DNA of 64,000 bases from Siniperca chuatsi (GCF_020085105.1 NC_058044.1:23805206-23869205); one strand, 5' to 3'. Counted from the first letter of the stretch, positions 30,195 through 42,100 are shown. Made by a program: numbers and translations. The notes: generated by a model from the sequence alone, not told the origin.

Positions 30195-32347
30195 CTTAGA
30201 GACACAGAGACAGAAAATATGTAGTGATGAGGAGAGACAGAGAAAGGGTTAAAGGAGAGAAAGTGAGGGAGAAAGGTACACAGAGATAAACAAGAGGAAT
30301 GATATTGTGGAGAAAGATCCAGAGAGGAGGGAGGCAGGAAGGTGACAAATTACTGATTAGTTCATACAGCATCTGAAGGATTCACAATATACAGTAGAAA
30401 CAGCACTAAATATATTTTAAGATCCAATAAGCCTGTTATATATCAGAGATTAATATGTTTCTCTCTCTTTCAGACACACACAAACACACAAACTCACTCA
30501 CGCACTCACAGCACAGAATAGAACTGCTTTTAGCACTGAGCAATGGTTTCCATGGGAACGGGAAACAGCGTGGGCTGACTACATCACATACTGGGCTTTT
30601 GAGAAGTCGAGTTTCAGTACCCAAAAGCACAGAAACGCACGAGTATGCACACGCGCGCACACACACACACACTCACAATGTTTGTACTTACTTGTGAGGA
30701 CCCTCATTGACATAATGTATTCCCTAGCCTTACCCCAGCCCTAACATGAGCATAATTTTAACCTTTACCCTAATGCCAAGTTTTAACCCTCAAATAGTGA
30801 CTAAGTGAGGCCAAAATGTTCCCAAACTCAAATTGGTCCTCACAAGGATAAAAGTATCGGAGCACACACAGATACACACACACTTACATACAAAATACCA
30901 CAGCATTAAAATGATTTTACTCAATTCAGTGATAATAATTCCAAACTCACCTCAGATAAATTCTTAAATTCTTGATTATTGACAGCGAAGAGGCGTCATA
31001 ATTTTCCAGTCTGCATCCCTTCAACTAGTTAAAGTATTTTTTATAATCCCAGTTAATGAAATCCTTGAGGCAGCAGAAACAAAACAGTTTCCATTTTGTC
31101 TTTGAAAATGTCTCTTATGTCGCTCTCTGTGCTCACAGCTCCCACTGTTCTAAAATACAAAATATCACACTTTGTGAGATCAATAATGTCCTGCTGCTGC
31201 AGTGACACGTCCGGCTGCTCCAAGAAGAATCCACAATTATGATGCATGCCTTGATACTTCACACACCCACATGGTCAAATATATCTTCTGTCTCTCTTTC
31301 ACTCTTCCCTCTCACTGTCTCTGCCTCTCTGTCCTCCTCTTTCTATTCATTCTGTCTGCATGTCTGTGTTTCTCTCTCCCTGCTTCACGCTGAATCTGCG
31401 GAGGTGTCAACAGAGATGCAATCCCAGCTTTACTTCTCTTCACCCACACACAGGGAGTATGATTTGCCGATGCACCTGTCGAACCAGGAAGAAAATAGGA
31501 AGTACGTACAGTATATAAGCATGGTAATTTGCAGCCCATCCAGTATTAGTCACTCGTTTGCACTCTCTGTTGTTTTTTCCTGCCTTCAGGCTCCCACATC
31601 TTCCTCAAATCGCTTATACAATTCTTCCTCACACCCAGATCTGTGGGAGATGTAGATTCATCTTTTATCACCAAAACAATCTGAGGTCTCTTCAGCAGTA
31701 AGATGTCCGTTGACCGTGTGTATTGCAGAGTGAAGATGGGCTTTGGATGGGGAGGGGCAGGTGGTCAATCTAAACACAGGTGAGCCATGTGGCCACGTGG
31801 CCGTCCCAGTAGAGAGTGTTACATAATACCCCTGAAGGCATGATTCAGCCAAGTCTCCCTTTAGAGTGGAGTAATCTCCTCCCCTGGAGATGGCGTCATG
31901 TGGGGTTGGAGAGAGACATGAGTGAAACCATGAGAAGAAGCAACCATTGTACTAGCTAATTGAGTCAGTTTGGATCAGTGTGAGAGAGATTGATGCTGAC
32001 AGACACTTGTGAGCTCAGAGAGACAAGCAAAAGCTGGTTTGTGGTACACAAATAAACTCACAGACAAACAGATGTAAGTAAAGGAGTGCACACCTGCACC
32101 CTGCTGTGTCAGTCAAGATAGTCTAATCCAAATAGGGTGTCCTTGCATGCATGTAAGCAGCAGGAGTGACTGCTTTGGTTAGTGATAGCAGAAGAATGGA
32201 GTGATTAGAGTCTATTACATGTATCTCCTGAACTATTCCTCCAAATTCCAGGTGGGTTCTTCAGAGTCTTCCAGAAGGTCAAGTTCATTGTCATTATTTT
32301 ATTTACTAACATTTATGGAAATGTAAGAATGTATAAGGATGACAATA
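30195..32347. other. Upstream of gprc5b, non-coding
   Basis: Probably 5' intron and regulatory DNA of gprc5b. CA-rich stretches occur at 30475-30500 and 30645-30672. Open frames at 31239-31655 and elsewhere are low complexity with no homology I recognise. Confidence 0.4.
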
Positions 32348-32583
32348 GGCCTTTTTCACAGCAGACATTTTGGCTTGTCAAGGTAGGAAAAGCACAGGTG
32401 TTACTTGTAACATTAACTATGGCTGTGTTCTATTCAAGTGACCCAGTAAACCGTGACAGTGTGACAGTGAACCAGCAAGGCACAATACCAGGACCCTGAA
32501 ACTGAAGCAGCTAAATAGAATCCAACCATCATTACTTTTATTATTTACACCTGTACTTTTCCTACTGTGTGGCTGAAATGATT
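32348..32583 (+). mobile_element. Palindromic MITE, family A, copy 1
   Basis: The left end reads CCTTTTTCACAGCAGACATT then TTGGCTTGTCAAGG and GGAAAAGCACAGGTG. The right end, CACCTGTACTTTTCCTACTGTG, is its approximate reverse complement. The interior has CACAATACCAGGACCCTGAA. Related copies lie at 39751-41069. Confidence 0.6.
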
Positions 32584-33092
32584 AATCCATTAACCCTCAG
32601 ATTAGTCGATTGCAGCTATTTTGCTAAGCGACTGTAGACTGTAAACAGAGGACAACAGCTAACCTGGATCTGTCCAATGGTCTTCTACAGCTCACTAAGT
32701 AACGTTATATAGCATTTGTTAAATCCGCACAAAACCCAAAGTGTAAAAACGACAATTCACAATTTTACAGGTGGCTGCATTTCTAGGCCATGACAAGGCA
32801 ACTTGTGGAGACGCCAGGAAGTTAGCCAGGCTAGCTGTCTCCACATGTTTCCAGTCCTTGTGCTAAGCTAAGCTGCTGGCTCTAGCTGCATATTTAGTGT
32901 AGAGACATGAGAGTCATATCAATCTTCTTATCTAACTTTCAGCACGAAAGCAAATAACTGTATTTTCTAAAATGTCAAACTATTCCTTTAATTCTTTTCT
33001 GACATTTTATAGACCAAACAATCAATTGATTAATCGAGAAATCAAGCGGCAGATGAATCAATAATGAAAATAATCATTAGTTGCAGCCATGG
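32570..33092. mobile_element. Repeat with ATTAATCGA ends interrupted by TTAAAGGAATAGTTT-family MITE
   Basis: The outer ends are GGCTGAAATGATTAATCCATT on the left and ATAATCATTAGTTGCAGCC on the right, which I recognise as a common fish repeat. Inside, about 32718-32998, is a second copy of the element seen at 18872-19156, with GTTTCCAGTCCTTGTGCTAA and the terminal AAACTATTCCTTTAA. Confidence 0.5.
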
Positions 33093-33099
33093 TTATCAT

Positions 33100-34860
33100 T
33101 TACACCGTTATCCATCACAGACAACCCAATAACACTGATGGGGGTCACAGGGTCCAAGGTTTTTTAATAGATCTGAGCCACCCTTCTGAATTGCCTTGGG
33201 AGATTAACTAGAAATCTCCTAGCCTCTCACAGACATTACTCTCTGATGTCCCTGTCTGCCTTGGGTATTAATAAATTAATTACATCACTGTCTTCAAAAA
33301 GTTTGGGAAACCTTCTCAGATTCAGCTGGAGTTTGATGTCTGGTTATCTGTATGCTGTTTTGTCCCATCTTTTGTTTGTGTCCTCTGATAGAGACAAAAG
33401 AAGACAGAGGTGGGAGACAACAGGGCAGACAAGTTCTGACTAACTCAGGACATCAGTCCTAATCTGCGTAATCCAGTGGTTACTATGGTCACAGTCTAAT
33501 AGGGCCTTGTTAAGTATGGCCTAGCCTATAATCCCAGCTTTATCCCACCTCAGGTCTCTCCTCAAACCTCTCCACACACAGCCACTTTCAAATCACACAA
33601 GGGAAGTTCACAAAGGGAGGCCTGTTGGGCCAGGTCTAAATGTTGTGACTCTGCAACACTTTACTTAACACAGAGTTAAAAACATCCACAGCTGGAGAAC
33701 TGTAGTTTCCTCCTGTTGGCCTTGAGGAAGCAAGAGAGATTTTGGAGAGACTGCCTTGCTCAAGGGCAGCAGTTATTAAGTCATCTCGGTGTGTTTGATT
33801 TGTCATGTTTGTGCAGTTGGTTAAAGTCCCTTTGAGGTGGTGCGAGGGTCTTTTTTAAAATCTCCTTTTCACTGCCAGTGGAAACAGTGCACTTCATATT
33901 AAACAGGAAGTGACAAGTGGAGTGGTGATGAAGGGCTGCATCTCACTATCTGTTAGCGCCATCTGCTGTCTACTTGGAGAACTACAGTAAGCTCCAGAGG
34001 TCACATAAAATGGGACATTGTTGAGTTTTGTCTTTAGCCAAGTAGACAACCAGCATATAGAGGACCACAATTTTGCTTTGGTATATCATTCAAATGGATG
34101 ATCCGAGAATGTAAAGTCATATAATTAAATCATGTAAATAGTGATTATATAAAAACAAAACTTCTTCTATTGATATCTCCTTCTCTGAATTATATTCATT
34201 ACAGTACATGGTCTACACATCTACGAGTTACACCACTGAAAGAATATTTGAAGTCCTCTTTTCCTTTAACAAAAAGCCTAGAATTTAAAATAAATGGAGA
34301 CATTATTACAGAGTAGTGCGAAAGCATAATGCATTCACTTGACGAAAAAAATCGAGAGTTTTCATGGGGAAAAGATCCTGCTCTGTTTTTCTTAATTAAC
34401 GAGATACTTCAAAATCCTGCAATAAACTGTCATTAAGCTCGATTTCATGGAAGCAAACGTCCCGCCTGTTTAGTTTGATCCCGTTTTCTTTTGGTTTGGG
34501 TTTGAGACATTGGGAGATAGGCTACTCCTGTCATTAAGAAATCCAGTATTTTCAGCAAATGCCTGATTGTCTATTAAGTCACCACATAGCCAACCTGAAT
34601 GCACTTCAGATGCATCATCTTATATCCGTGAAGCATGCCATAATCGGTTCAACTAATCCTGGAGAAACACCAGCAGATCAGAATGGGCTCTCCGCCCGAT
34701 CAACCGCAAAGTCCTGAGGCGCAAAGTCGACGAACTAATAACACTACCATCTATATTACTCAGGTGCGTAGGTTTGATCTAAACTTTGGTAGTGTCACAA
34801 CCATGTGATTCCTGTTTGTGCTGTGAAATGGTGAAATTAGTAAATTAGGGTTTGTGTGTG
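33100..34860. other. Non-coding, no gene seen
   Basis: No conserved exon or clear repeat boundary is visible. It is likely part of the upstream regulatory or intronic DNA of gprc5b. Confidence 0.35.
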
Positions 34861-34867
34861 TAGGTGC

Positions 34868-34888
34868 GGCGCTGTCCACAGCACTGAG
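34868..34888 (-). promoter_or_regulatory. RE1/NRSF (REST) binding-site candidate
   Basis: On the minus strand this 21-mer ends with GGACAGCGCC, a perfect right half of the RE1 consensus. It is preceded at the canonical distance by a left half containing TCAG and GC. By my count 15 of 21 positions match the consensus. It lies about 4.7 kb upstream of the gprc5b ATG. REST silences neuronal genes outside neurons, and GPRC5B is brain-enriched, so the context fits. Confidence 0.6.
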
Positions 34889-35475
34889 CGGCCCTAATTC
34901 TATTTTCTTCCATTGTAGCAGCGAGCCACAGACAGGAACAGCCAACGAGAGAGAGCCTGCTGATTCTGAGTGATCATTGTGAATGCTCTGATTAATAACT
35001 GTAAATAAATAATGGTTTGTGGCAGTTCAGTTTAGTTTTAACAGTTGGCACCTATGCGTTGTCCAATGTGCTCCAGGCTCTGCGGATTTTTGATGCGTTC
35101 CATGACTTTTTCAGCAGCACCCTCTCTGTGTTCCGGGACCTCCTGATTTACAAATTATGCACTGGATTTAACCGTGCAATAGCCTCAGAAAGGCTAAATA
35201 ACAACAACATAAGAATGTGGGTCGTCGTAGGCCTAGCGTTTTTCTCTGGCAGAAAAGAGCTGGCAGGGCGCTGGGAACGCTCGGATGAAGCGCTTGTGCA
35301 GTGAGAGAGAAAAACGCTTTATGGACACAAGCCCTAAAGCTACTGTCCCAAAATAAAGAATACATGTATTAATCAGAGGACGCACATAAGAACGCAGCAC
35401 TAGCAGAGCGCTAAATACGTTTTAGAATCTATGAACATTCTCTGCAGGGGGAGGCACATAGAAACAGCTGTTTGC

Positions 35476-35477
<2 letters not shown>

Positions 35478-35529
<52 letters not shown>
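35478..35529 (+). repeat. (CT)n microsatellite
   Basis: Fifty-two bases of perfect CT repeats lead directly into the hairpin at 35538-35586. Confidence 0.97.
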
Positions 35530-35530
<1 letters not shown>

Positions 35531-35537
35531 GCCTCTG

Positions 35538-35586
35538 GGTGTGTCCTCCCAGAGGCTATTTGACGTAGCCTCTGGGAGGACACACC
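35538..35586. repeat. Perfect 21-bp inverted repeat (7-nt loop)
   Basis: Arms are 35538-35558 and 35566-35586; the right arm begins TAGCCTCTGGGAGG. TAGCCTCTGGG also occurs at 35529-35539, so the middle copy can pair with either flank. Confidence 0.85.
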
Positions 35587-35809
35587 AGAATGATCCAATA
35601 TGACTTTACTCCAAACGTAATGCTAACGAGTTTGCTCAAATATTGGTATTTTTCTGTCCTCCCGTCCATATGCAAACCTACGCCCTTGATATTACTTTAA
35701 GACAGGAATAGCATATCTCCCAATGTCTTAAACCCATCCCTTTTCTTCCAGGAATTAATCGCACTGTTCTAACTAATGATCTGGCCACTCCCTTACATGT
35801 TGCCATTAT

Positions 35810-36840
35810 TATTTCATTGTCATTCAACTTTAAAGCCTTCTTTACCAGCATATCTGTTTCTGTACAGCATAAAATAAGATTGAACCTACCACTGAATCAT
35901 AAGGTTTTGAAATGGTTGAAAAACCAAGGTCAAGACACAGTGTCATTTTATTCATCACAGACCCTAATGCGCTTCCTGCTGACTCTGCCAATGCTTTTCT
36001 TCCCTCTATAAATCTCATATTTTCATTAAAAACAAATCAAAGACATTCATAAGAAGTGATGTACTTTAAAGGGTATTGATATAAACTGAAACATATGGTT
36101 GCTCTGCTGTTCACATTGCTTTCTAAAATCGATAATGTGTGGTTTTCACTGTTAGTAGCAAGTCTCCATTTACTATACCATAAACTCATATTATTCAACT
36201 TTTTTTTTGTAAATGAATCTCTGTCTCTGCAAACCAACACAGTGTCATCAGCATATAACAAAATACTAAAGTTCATATCGTCAGTCAATATGCCTAGATT
36301 AGCTTGTTTGATTGGAATCAGCTTGTTCTTTTTTGGACAGTTTATATATTTCCCTCCAAAATTGCTGTGGATTACTTATTTGTAATTGCTCTAACTGGAG
36401 AGTTTGTCCTCTCCTAAAGCATCTTTTGAAAAAGCCTTCCATCAAAATTCAGTTGATCGCTTTTTGATTAATTTTCAGATTCCTTCCTTTACTCTGGTCC
36501 TTACACTTAAGAAACATTTTCTCTGCTGAGGGCAAGTCAAGCCATAACTCATTTAATTTGTTAACCCAATATTATTGTTATTATAATGTTATTAACGAAT
36601 TCTCCTGTTTGGAATTGTGGACACAGCACTTAGTGGTCAGGAAGTCTACTACGTCCTACAATCAAATTAATACCTTCAGGTTCAACCCTTTCAACAAGAT
36701 CAGGGGGTGTGTAAACTTTAAATTTAAGACATGTATTTAGGTCACCATGTGGTGTCACAATGTAGTCTACAACATCTTTATCCCTTACAGAAATAGAAAT
36801 AAAGTTATCATTTTCTGGGTTTAACCTCCCGTTAAGCACG
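35810..36840 (-). pseudogene. Degenerate non-LTR retrotransposon (LINE) endonuclease/RT fragment
   Basis: Read on the minus strand from 36840 downward there are pieces in correct LINE order. First an endonuclease-type block (LNGRLNPENDNFISI, DVVDYIVTPHGDL). Next a linker with NPQQFWREIYKLSKK. Then the RT block with the catalytic signature LLYADDTVLV near 36260 and a W..KWRL motif. Last a post-RT block with KALAESAGSALGSV. Stops and frameshifts break every part, and most of the RT palm is deleted. The clade is not assigned. Confidence 0.75.
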
Positions 36841-36849
36841 TAGCATTTA

Positions 36850-37490
36850 GATTATCTTGGTAATTCAATAAAGGTCTCCCCGTGTTTATTTACACCCGTA
36901 TCAAATACAACTTTAAGAGAAATTTAGTTACATTTTAATGGTGGTTAACTGGTGATTTATTCATTTTAGTAATTTCATGGCACAAGCAGTGAGTTGGTTA
37001 CCATTTCGATAAAAGCCTTTCAATTGTTAACAGAATGAGTTTAATCAATAAACAACCTACCTGTAAACTTAAGATGATTATCATATGATAGTTATGTAAC
37101 AGCTATTCCTGTTGTTTTTTAATGTCAGTGTGTCATGAAAATGTGATAATTTTTCATCATGTTTTTAAAAGACTGCATATTTTTGAAACATCATTCACAA
37201 ATTGTGATTTTGTTCATGTTGAAATATTTTGACTTCAATAAAAACATGTAAAATAACTGAAATTCCAATAAAACATTCAACATGAAATCGATATAATAAC
37301 TTTAGATGCAAGAAAAAGCCACATAATTTGACTTTTTTTGCAGCCTTTAAAAACATTTATAAAAGAATCTGCTGAACAGATTAAATTGAAGTAAAATAAA
37401 ACTCATGGCATATTTAACATCCTACATTGTTGCTTAAATTTAACACTGAGGTAGGTTATACTATATTGAGACAACTTCATTCAGTTCAAG
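36850..37490. other. AT-rich spacer
   Basis: No exon or definable element was seen. Confidence 0.4.
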
Positions 37491-37491
37491 C

Positions 37492-37803
37492 CTATGGAAT
37501 GCAATTTTAGTCAATATTAAACAAATAAATATGCCTGTGAAAATAATAACTATGGCTATGACATATAACGGAGTCAGTATGGTTTAATATATAAATAAAT
37601 AGGTTTTTATTTCATTGGACTTTTACTTCATAGTGCCACATTTATTTATTAGGTATTACGAAATAAAAGTCAAATGAAATAAAAACCTATTTATTTATTG
37701 AACCATATTGACTCATTTATTTATTTCATAGCCATATTTATTAATTTTATAGGCATATTTATGTATTTATTTATTTAATATTGACTAAAATTCCATTCCA
37801 TAG
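37492..37803. mobile_element. 312-bp imperfect palindrome (foldback element)
   Basis: The left arm starts CTATGGAATGCAATTTTAG and the right arm ends with its near reverse complement, CTAAAATTCCATTCCATAG. Pairing continues inward through AAATAGGTTTTTATTTCATT and its inverse AATGAAATAAAAACCTATTT, almost to the centre near 37645. There is no coding capacity. It lies about 250 bp downstream of the litaf-like stop. Confidence 0.8.
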
Positions 37804-38056
37804 AGGTCAAGAAAAAATATGATCAGGATAATTGTTCATTTTCACATTACATTTTTTACAACATGATTGCACATTTTAAATCAACAGATAAAAGAAAAAA
37901 TCACAGCTTTTATATAATCTTCTATCTACACATATGTATCGTACTTAGTAGCACAGGTATAACATGCAACTTGCAAGTGAGCACAGGGTTCATGATGACG
38001 TCTGATGTGTTTGCATAGAGAGGTTTGGTTGACAGCATTTACACTGCAGTGCTGTC

Positions 38057-39154
38057 TCACATGCGTTTATGGACATGCACAACGTTGTTACAGGAGGGGC
38101 AGGAATGCTCCACATCCTTGCAATCATCCACGCAGAAGGGGATCAAACAGCAAGGCCAGCACCTGGTGTGGAGTATCAGAATAAAGTCAAAATAACAATT
38201 CATCATGTATACATCACTATGTACACTGTAAATTATATTAATAAAAATGTGAGTGAACTGAACTTTGTTCAAAGTCATCTTATGAGCTTTGAAAATGTAA
38301 AGCCATATGAGTTAAGTTTAGTGAACTTGAGAAAACTAGTTCAGTAAACTTATGATATTAAGTTGAGTCAGCAACTGTTCAGTCACACAGATTTATTCTC
38401 CATTTACATTTTCTTAGTTTGAGAAGTCAATTCTTCATATGACATGAAGAACTTGCAGAAGAACGTATATATATTTACCCTAAGTACCTAAGTATTTACC
38501 TGAGTTCAAATGTGTGTGTGTGTGTTGGGGTCTCTACTCACATTAAGATTCCTAACACGCCACAGATCAGCCAGGTGAGCATACCAATTTTGTGGTTCAC
38601 TGTAGTGACAACAGTGTTTTGGCAGTGAGGACACACCATCTGTCCAGGAACATGAGTCGGGAGCTGCTGCTGCTGCACCACCACTACCTGGTTCACTGTG
38701 AGGAAGACACCCAACCTCCTGTAACACCCACTGACAACACAACTGACCTGCAGTTTATGCTGTATTCTGCAAATTCAAAGTTATTTTAACTTGTGAGAAA
38801 CAGTTGGAGAGAGACACTCACCAGGTTGTAAGACCTGAGGTTGTTGTGGGGTGTGCTGGTAAACAGGTTGTTGAACTGGATATGAGAAAGACACATTTAG
38901 ATTGAAAAAGTTTTAAAGAACAAAATAATATCCAAGCTGCCAAAAGGCTCCTACAACATGGACCAAAATGAATCAAGAAATTAGCTACATTACAGTAAAA
39001 GAGAAAAAACAAGCATGAAGATGAAGGTCCCTGATCTCTTACCAGGTTGGTTGCCAGGCTGAGCTTGGTAGGCTCCCGTGTTGTTGTTCAAAGGGGGACC
39101 GGGGTACGGCGGTGCTGCCATTTCTGGAGGAGAAGGTCCCTGACTTTTTTCCAT
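38057..39154 (-). CDS. litaf: LITAF-domain protein, LITAF/CDIP1-like (4 exons)
   Basis: A small membrane-anchored zinc protein of late endosomes/lysosomes. Family members (LITAF/SIMPLE, CDIP1) act in endosomal sorting and stress signalling. Coding exons (complement): 39043-39154, 38822-38875, 38542-38695 and 38057-38162: 426 nt, 141 aa, all junctions GT-AG and in phase. The N-terminal half is Pro/Gln-rich ([32 protein letters not shown]), with no exact PPxY. The LITAF domain begins with the CPHC zinc knuckle (77-80). A membrane-dipping hydrophobic segment follows ([24 protein letters not shown]), and the domain closes with HSCPSC (126-131) and a basic end HVHKRM. Paralogue identity (litaf versus a litaf-like duplicate) is uncertain. 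Confidence 0.9.
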
Positions 39155-39589
39155 GATATCTGCTAAAGGAGCAGAGAAAAAGCTTGTAAGTCAGAGAAAA
39201 TACGGCCTTGTAATCCAAATCTGTTCTTCTGATCTCTCTGAATGAAGCAAAGTGAACAGAGCAGGTTGGGTGGTTAAAATGTGGAGCAGACTTGGGCACA
39301 GATTGAAACCTGCTGTCCCTATTTATTTTCACACCATCTCCACAGTGTGAAAACTCACTAATCAAGTTGTAGATCATTTTAAAGCAATGAATGTTGCTTT
39401 CTCCATGACGTGTATATGCCGGCAAGCTGGTTTGGTGGCATTGCATTTTTACATTTTTAAGGAGCAGATCAGTGTAAAGGGAAAAGTCAGAGTGGTATTT
39501 CTTATCAGCTATTTATTTGCATGTCGACTTGTCGACATGTCGAACACACCTAATACTAATGCAAATCTATGAGGGCTGAGAGAGATCAA

Positions 39590-39722
39590 TGCACTACAGA
39601 AAAACACAAGCAAATATACAAATCACAAGCAAATGAAGAACATCACGTGCTGTACACGACATGAGGAAACGCACTGCAAATACAGAGAACCCAAGCAAAT
39701 AGAGAAATGCGCAGGTCGTACA
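39590..39722 (-). repeat. TATTTGC/TTTGCTTG repeat, copy 2 (inverted)
   Basis: This is the reverse-complement form of the family at 24060-24290, with ACACAAGCAAATA and CAAGCAAATGAAG spacing. It abuts the nested MITE locus. Confidence 0.55.
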
Positions 39723-39750
39723 CAACAACAGAATAAATAGAAACCAATAC

Positions 39751-41069
39751 ACCTTTTTACAGAAGATATTTTGACATGCCACAGTAGGAAAAGCACATAA
39801 TGTGAAAATAATATACTTAATCATGGCAGAATTCCATTTTGCTGTTTTAGTTTCAGGGTCCTGGTATTGACCTTTTTCACGGCAGAGATTTTGACTTGTT
39901 ATAGAAGGAAAAGCACAGGTGAAACAAATTTTGTTAGCTTTTGCTCAGGGTCCCTGTAAACCACGACAGTGAGCCAGAATGCACAATACCAGGACCCCGG
40001 AAGCAGCTCACCTAAATGGGTTGCAGTCATTTTTAATGTTATCAATTACATCTGTGTTTTTCCTGCTATGGCAAGCCAAAATGTTTATTGTTCATGCTGG
40101 TTTGTTGTCACACTGTCATGACTTACTGGGATACTTGAATAGAACGGAGGCATTGTTAATGTGCAAGTTACTGAAATTTTGTAATTAGTTACAGTTACTA
40201 GTTACCTCTCTCAAAAGTCATTGAATTACTTTACCAATTGCTGGGGGAAAGTAACTTTTGCGTTACTTTTAAATGTCTGCTTCAGTTCTCTTTTTAATGC
40301 ACACATTTGAAACAGAATCAACTTTTGGAGAAACACAACCTGCTGTCACCTGTGTTGGCCAATCCTGTGATCAGACCGGTCAAACTGCTTCACAGTCCTG
40401 AAACCAGGCGGAGTTCATCGACCAAACTATGATACACTCCCAGCTGTGTCCTGGCTTGGTTTATTTAGCGTACCAAGCTTCTAAGTCTGTGTCTGGCTTA
40501 CAGTCTATGCTGAAAAATAGCAATACCAAGAAGTTTCTTTTGGTTTGTGTTCATTTGTTTGAGAGAGACAGCAGTGGTCAAGCAACCTATATACTGAATG
40601 AGGAGAGAGAGCGGCAGTAGTGAGAAAGCTGGTGAATCAGAGAAACAAAACGTTGCTTTCTAATTGTTTCACAGCGGTTACGTTCTGAAGCACAAATAAA
40701 CATGCCCTCACACCGCCGCACAAACCTGCAGATAATCGCTGCAGTGCCTTATTTGGTCTGATTGAAGTGGTCGGGTGACGTTATATCATAAACTGGAAAA
40801 AACAGGGAATAAGCTATGTTTGTCTGCTGTCCACTGCAATTGTCCACTATTTTCAGGTAAGACAAAAGTAATGAGCCCATTTAAATTTCAGTAATTGTAA
40901 TTATGTTATTTAATTTGAAAAAAAGTAATTAGTTACATGTCTAGTTACCACCAAAAGTAGTGGAATTACAGTAAGGCTGTAGGCTACTTTGTAACGTACT
41001 ACTCCCAACGCTGTTAGTAACACCTGTGCTATTCCTTTGACAAGTCAAAATCTCTGCTGTGAAAAAGGC
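39751..41069 (-). mobile_element. Triple-nested MITE locus (family A)
   Basis: The outer ends are ACCTTTTTACAGAAGATATT at 39751 and the inverse CTCTGCTGTGAAAAAGG ending about 41069. Together they frame a family A copy opposite in orientation to 32348-32583. A second family A copy (39870-40085) is inserted after GGTCCTGGTATTG and is flanked by TATTG on both sides (39865-39869, 40086-40090). The outer copy then resumes and is broken again by another element at about 40160-41015. That element has TAATTAGTTAC-rich ends and the familiar CGTTGGGAGTA terminus on the minus strand. Confidence 0.6.
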
Positions 41070-41324
41070 CCAGAGAAGTTTCCGGGAGACACTAAAATCT
41101 GATTACAGCAACATACTAGTAATTAGTAAAAGACTGATACTATATATAGTCAATATCTCATAATGTTTTTGGGAGCTTCCAAACACATCTCACATACTTC
41201 TCCACTGAGCAATTTGACGTTGAAAAGATGTCTATTATACATCTATTCATGCTGAATCAAAATGTTAAAACTAAAATAAACATTTTCAATCATCTTTAAC
41301 GAGTGGTCAATGCAATCATCAGTT

Positions 41325-41560
41325 TTGAGTGTCCCCAATGAATTTCTGTTGTGTTGTGTTCTGCATGTGACATTTCTCTGTTTGCTTCCGTTTTCTGTAT
41401 TTGCCGCGCATTTGTTTATGTTGTGTATGTGTTGTCAAATTGGTGGATGTGTTTCTGACATTAATTTGCTTGTGTTTTATTTATTTACAGCATTTTTTTC
41501 TAAAGATGTTTTCTTCATTTTTTGTGTTTTCTTAAGCTGTGTACACTGAGCTTTCTTGGC
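41325..41560 (+). repeat. TATTTGC/TTTGCTTG repeat, copy 3
   Basis: Same family as 24060-24290, with TTTTCTGTATTTGC, TTTGCTTGTGTTTT and TTTCTAAAGATG in the same order. Copies 2 and 3 bracket the nested MITE locus in opposite orientations. Confidence 0.55.
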
Positions 41561-42053
41561 CACCATCCAAATCAGAGAATGCAGGTTGATATGGGCTTAC
41601 TGAGAATAAAAGCCAAAGGCACTTTTTAACTGGTATACACATGAAAACCAAGCATCACACACACACATTCCAACATTAAGTGGGTTTACTGCAGTTTAGT
41701 TTGCATTCAACACAAATGTCTGTTTTTTAACAGACTTTGTAGATCAAAGGATTAACTTATTTCAAGAGTGACTACTATGTTGGACAACCCTTTTCTGAAA
41801 ACAAAGAACAGACTAACTCAGAATATAGCTGCTTAAAACATCAACAGCACTTCAGACTCCTTCTTGTTTTAAAAAAAGAAAAAAAGAGTTGCTGTTTTTG
41901 GATTTCGAAGTACAAAATCATATAAATCAACAAAATCAGACAAACAAGACAGGTACAGGTTCTGCTGGCATGTAGTATTTCTTCTAACTCTGAGCCTATG
42001 TATGTTTTATTGTCTCTCAACTGATGACAGATGTAATGCTGCTTACCTGGATA

Positions 42054-42100
42054 AAGAGTTCAGGAGGGTGTGTGAGAGTGCTGCTTCCTCCTCTGAGAGA
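42054..42100 (-). other. Possible 5' non-coding exon of the litaf-like gene
   Basis: On the minus strand a purine- and CT-rich stretch ends at ATCCAG/GTAAGC, a strong donor at 42054. The litaf coding exon has acceptor-like CTCCTTTAG just before its ATG. The intervening DNA would be a 2.9-kb first intron full of transposons. This is an inference from splice signals only. Confidence 0.35.
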
